A DNA stretch of 21,848 bases, taken from Actinomycetota bacterium. GTDB lineage: Bacteria; Actinomycetota; Actinomycetes; S36-B12; UBA10799. The stretch is taken from positions 1-21,848 of the forward strand of contig JAUPKO010000516.1 of the NCBI GenBank assembly GCA_030837395.1. The letters run 5' to 3'. Positions 21,148-21,848 of this stretch are shown here, in pieces (the first letter of the stretch is position 1; every line of letters starts with the position of its first letter). Made by a program: the position numbers and the translations under genes. The notes beneath the pieces are model-generated. The model saw only the letters and a program-made list of their open reading frames with translations. It did not search any database and had not been told where the DNA came from.

Positions 21148-21848
21148 ATGCCCGTTCACCCCCGACTGCCGATCAGCCTCGTCGCGGGAGCCGTAGTGGG
21201 CGCGTCGTTGATCGGCTGCGCCGGGCCGGAATCGACGAGCACGAACGTGCAGATGCTCTGGTACGGCAGCACCTCCGATGACACCCCGACCTTCGGTGTC
21301 ACCGGAGTCGAAGTCACCGCCCGTGACGCGAACACCAACAAACCGTTCGCGGTGGACATGTCCGCGGCCGGCGCCGCCGGCGATCAGTGGCAGACCGCGG
21401 CGTGGACCGCCGCGACCGTGGGATCGATGCTCGCAAGCACCGATCCGCGCGGCGTGACGATCTCCTACCGCCTTCGCCAGGGCATCGATGGACCCTCCGC
21501 CGGCGCCGTACTGGCCACTGCGGTACTCGCCGACCTAACCGAGACCAAGGAACTCAGTGACACCGTCACGATGACCGGCACGGTCCTGCCCTCCGGCGCG
21601 ATCGGACCTGTCGGCGGTATTCCTGCGAAGTTGCGCGCGGCTTCCGATGCCGGCATCACCACGGTGCTGATCCCGCAGGGGCAGGGCATCGCGGTCGACC
21701 CGGTCAGCGGTCGTCGGGTGCCGGTGGCGGAGTTGGCCGCCGAGTTGGGCTTGGACGTGGTTCAGGTCGCGTCGATCCAAGAGGCGCTCGAGTACTTCAG
21801 TCCCGGCCCGCCACCAGTGGCCCCCGCGCCGAGCCCACCGCAGTCACC
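21148..21848 (+). CDS. Lipid-anchored Lon-like (S16) serine protease domain protein, 3' end outside window
   Basis: The frame is open from the ATG at 21148 to the right edge, giving 233 visible residues. The N-terminus is a short signal ending S-L-I-G-C (Cys24), a lipoprotein pattern. The Lon proteolytic domain (about 45-215) has the catalytic Ser in D-G-P-S117-A-G-A and the Lys in G-A-I-G-P-V-G-G-I-P-A-K161. The Ser-Lys distance of 44 is close to that in Lon, and the following A-A-S-D-A-G and V-L-I-P are conserved. There is no AAA+ ATPase domain before it and no PDZ domain in the visible part. After residue 215 a Pro-rich stretch begins, so a second domain or tail may follow. It would act outside the membrane without ATP-driven unfolding. 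Substrates are unknown. Confidence 0.87.
   Translation, partial: MPVHPRLPISLVAGAVVGASLIGCAGPESTSTNVQMLWYGSTSDDTPTFGVTGVEVTARDANTNKPFAVDMSAAGAAGDQWQTAAWTAATVGSMLASTDPRGVTISYRLRQGIDGPSAGAVLATAVLADLTETKELSDTVTMTGTVLPSGAIGPVGGIPAKLRAASDAGITTVLIPQGQGIAVDPVSGRRVPVAELAAELGLDVVQVASIQEALEYFSPGPPPVAPAPSPPQS

Overview
The window is GC-rich and reads as a chromosome segment of an actinomycete (Actinomycetota). The signs are a DUF3151 protein, a GAP/Sap-family membrane protein, a WS/DGAT acyltransferase, a tRNA without an encoded CCA, many GTG starts, several ATGA stop/start overlaps, and several genes whose -10 hexamer lies only 6-9 nt before the start codon (leaderless mRNA). Genus cannot be told from the sequence. 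No insertion sequence, phage, integrase or CRISPR array was seen, and no stretch over 300 nt lacks a gene.

Layout. 1-2.0 kb, plus strand: the end of a FUSC-like membrane protein, a K+ channel-like protein and an Ala-rich lipoprotein. 2.0-5.0 kb, minus strand: a sulfane-sulfur operon (rhodanese, persulfide dioxygenase-rhodanese fusion, TauE/SafE exporter) followed by DUF3151, with a G-tract palindrome of CsoR/CstR type in the promoter. 5.1-6.6 kb: a WS/DGAT acyltransferase. 6.6-8.1 kb, minus strand: rph, rdgB and a tRNA with anticodon UAG but a short variable loop. 8.1-10 kb: an NAD(P)-binding oxidoreductase divergent from a TetR regulator, with two related palindromes between them. 10.1-12 kb: a secreted GH18 chitinase-like enzyme with two CBM2-like modules. 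12.4-14 kb: a single protein that joins TetR, ACT-like and GNAT domains.

The main discovery candidate is at 14.06-15.57 kb on the minus strand: a family 1 encapsulin shell gene translationally coupled to an upstream heme-binding beta-barrel (nitrobindin-like) gene. The barrel protein ends in a Gly/Pro-rich linker and a peptide, SLTIGDLR, that matches encapsulin cargo-loading peptides. This predicts a nanocompartment loaded with a nitrobindin-like protein, a cargo class I do not know to be described.

15.6-19.7 kb, minus strand: a GAP/Sap-family membrane protein; a lipoprotein of the class C beta-lactamase fold that has lost its catalytic motifs; and an XRE-cupin / B3/4 / EamA operon in which the B3/4 gene is frameshifted and seems internally shortened. 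19.9-21.85 kb: a DUF418 membrane protein divergent from a lipid-anchored Lon-like (S16) protease domain that runs off the window.
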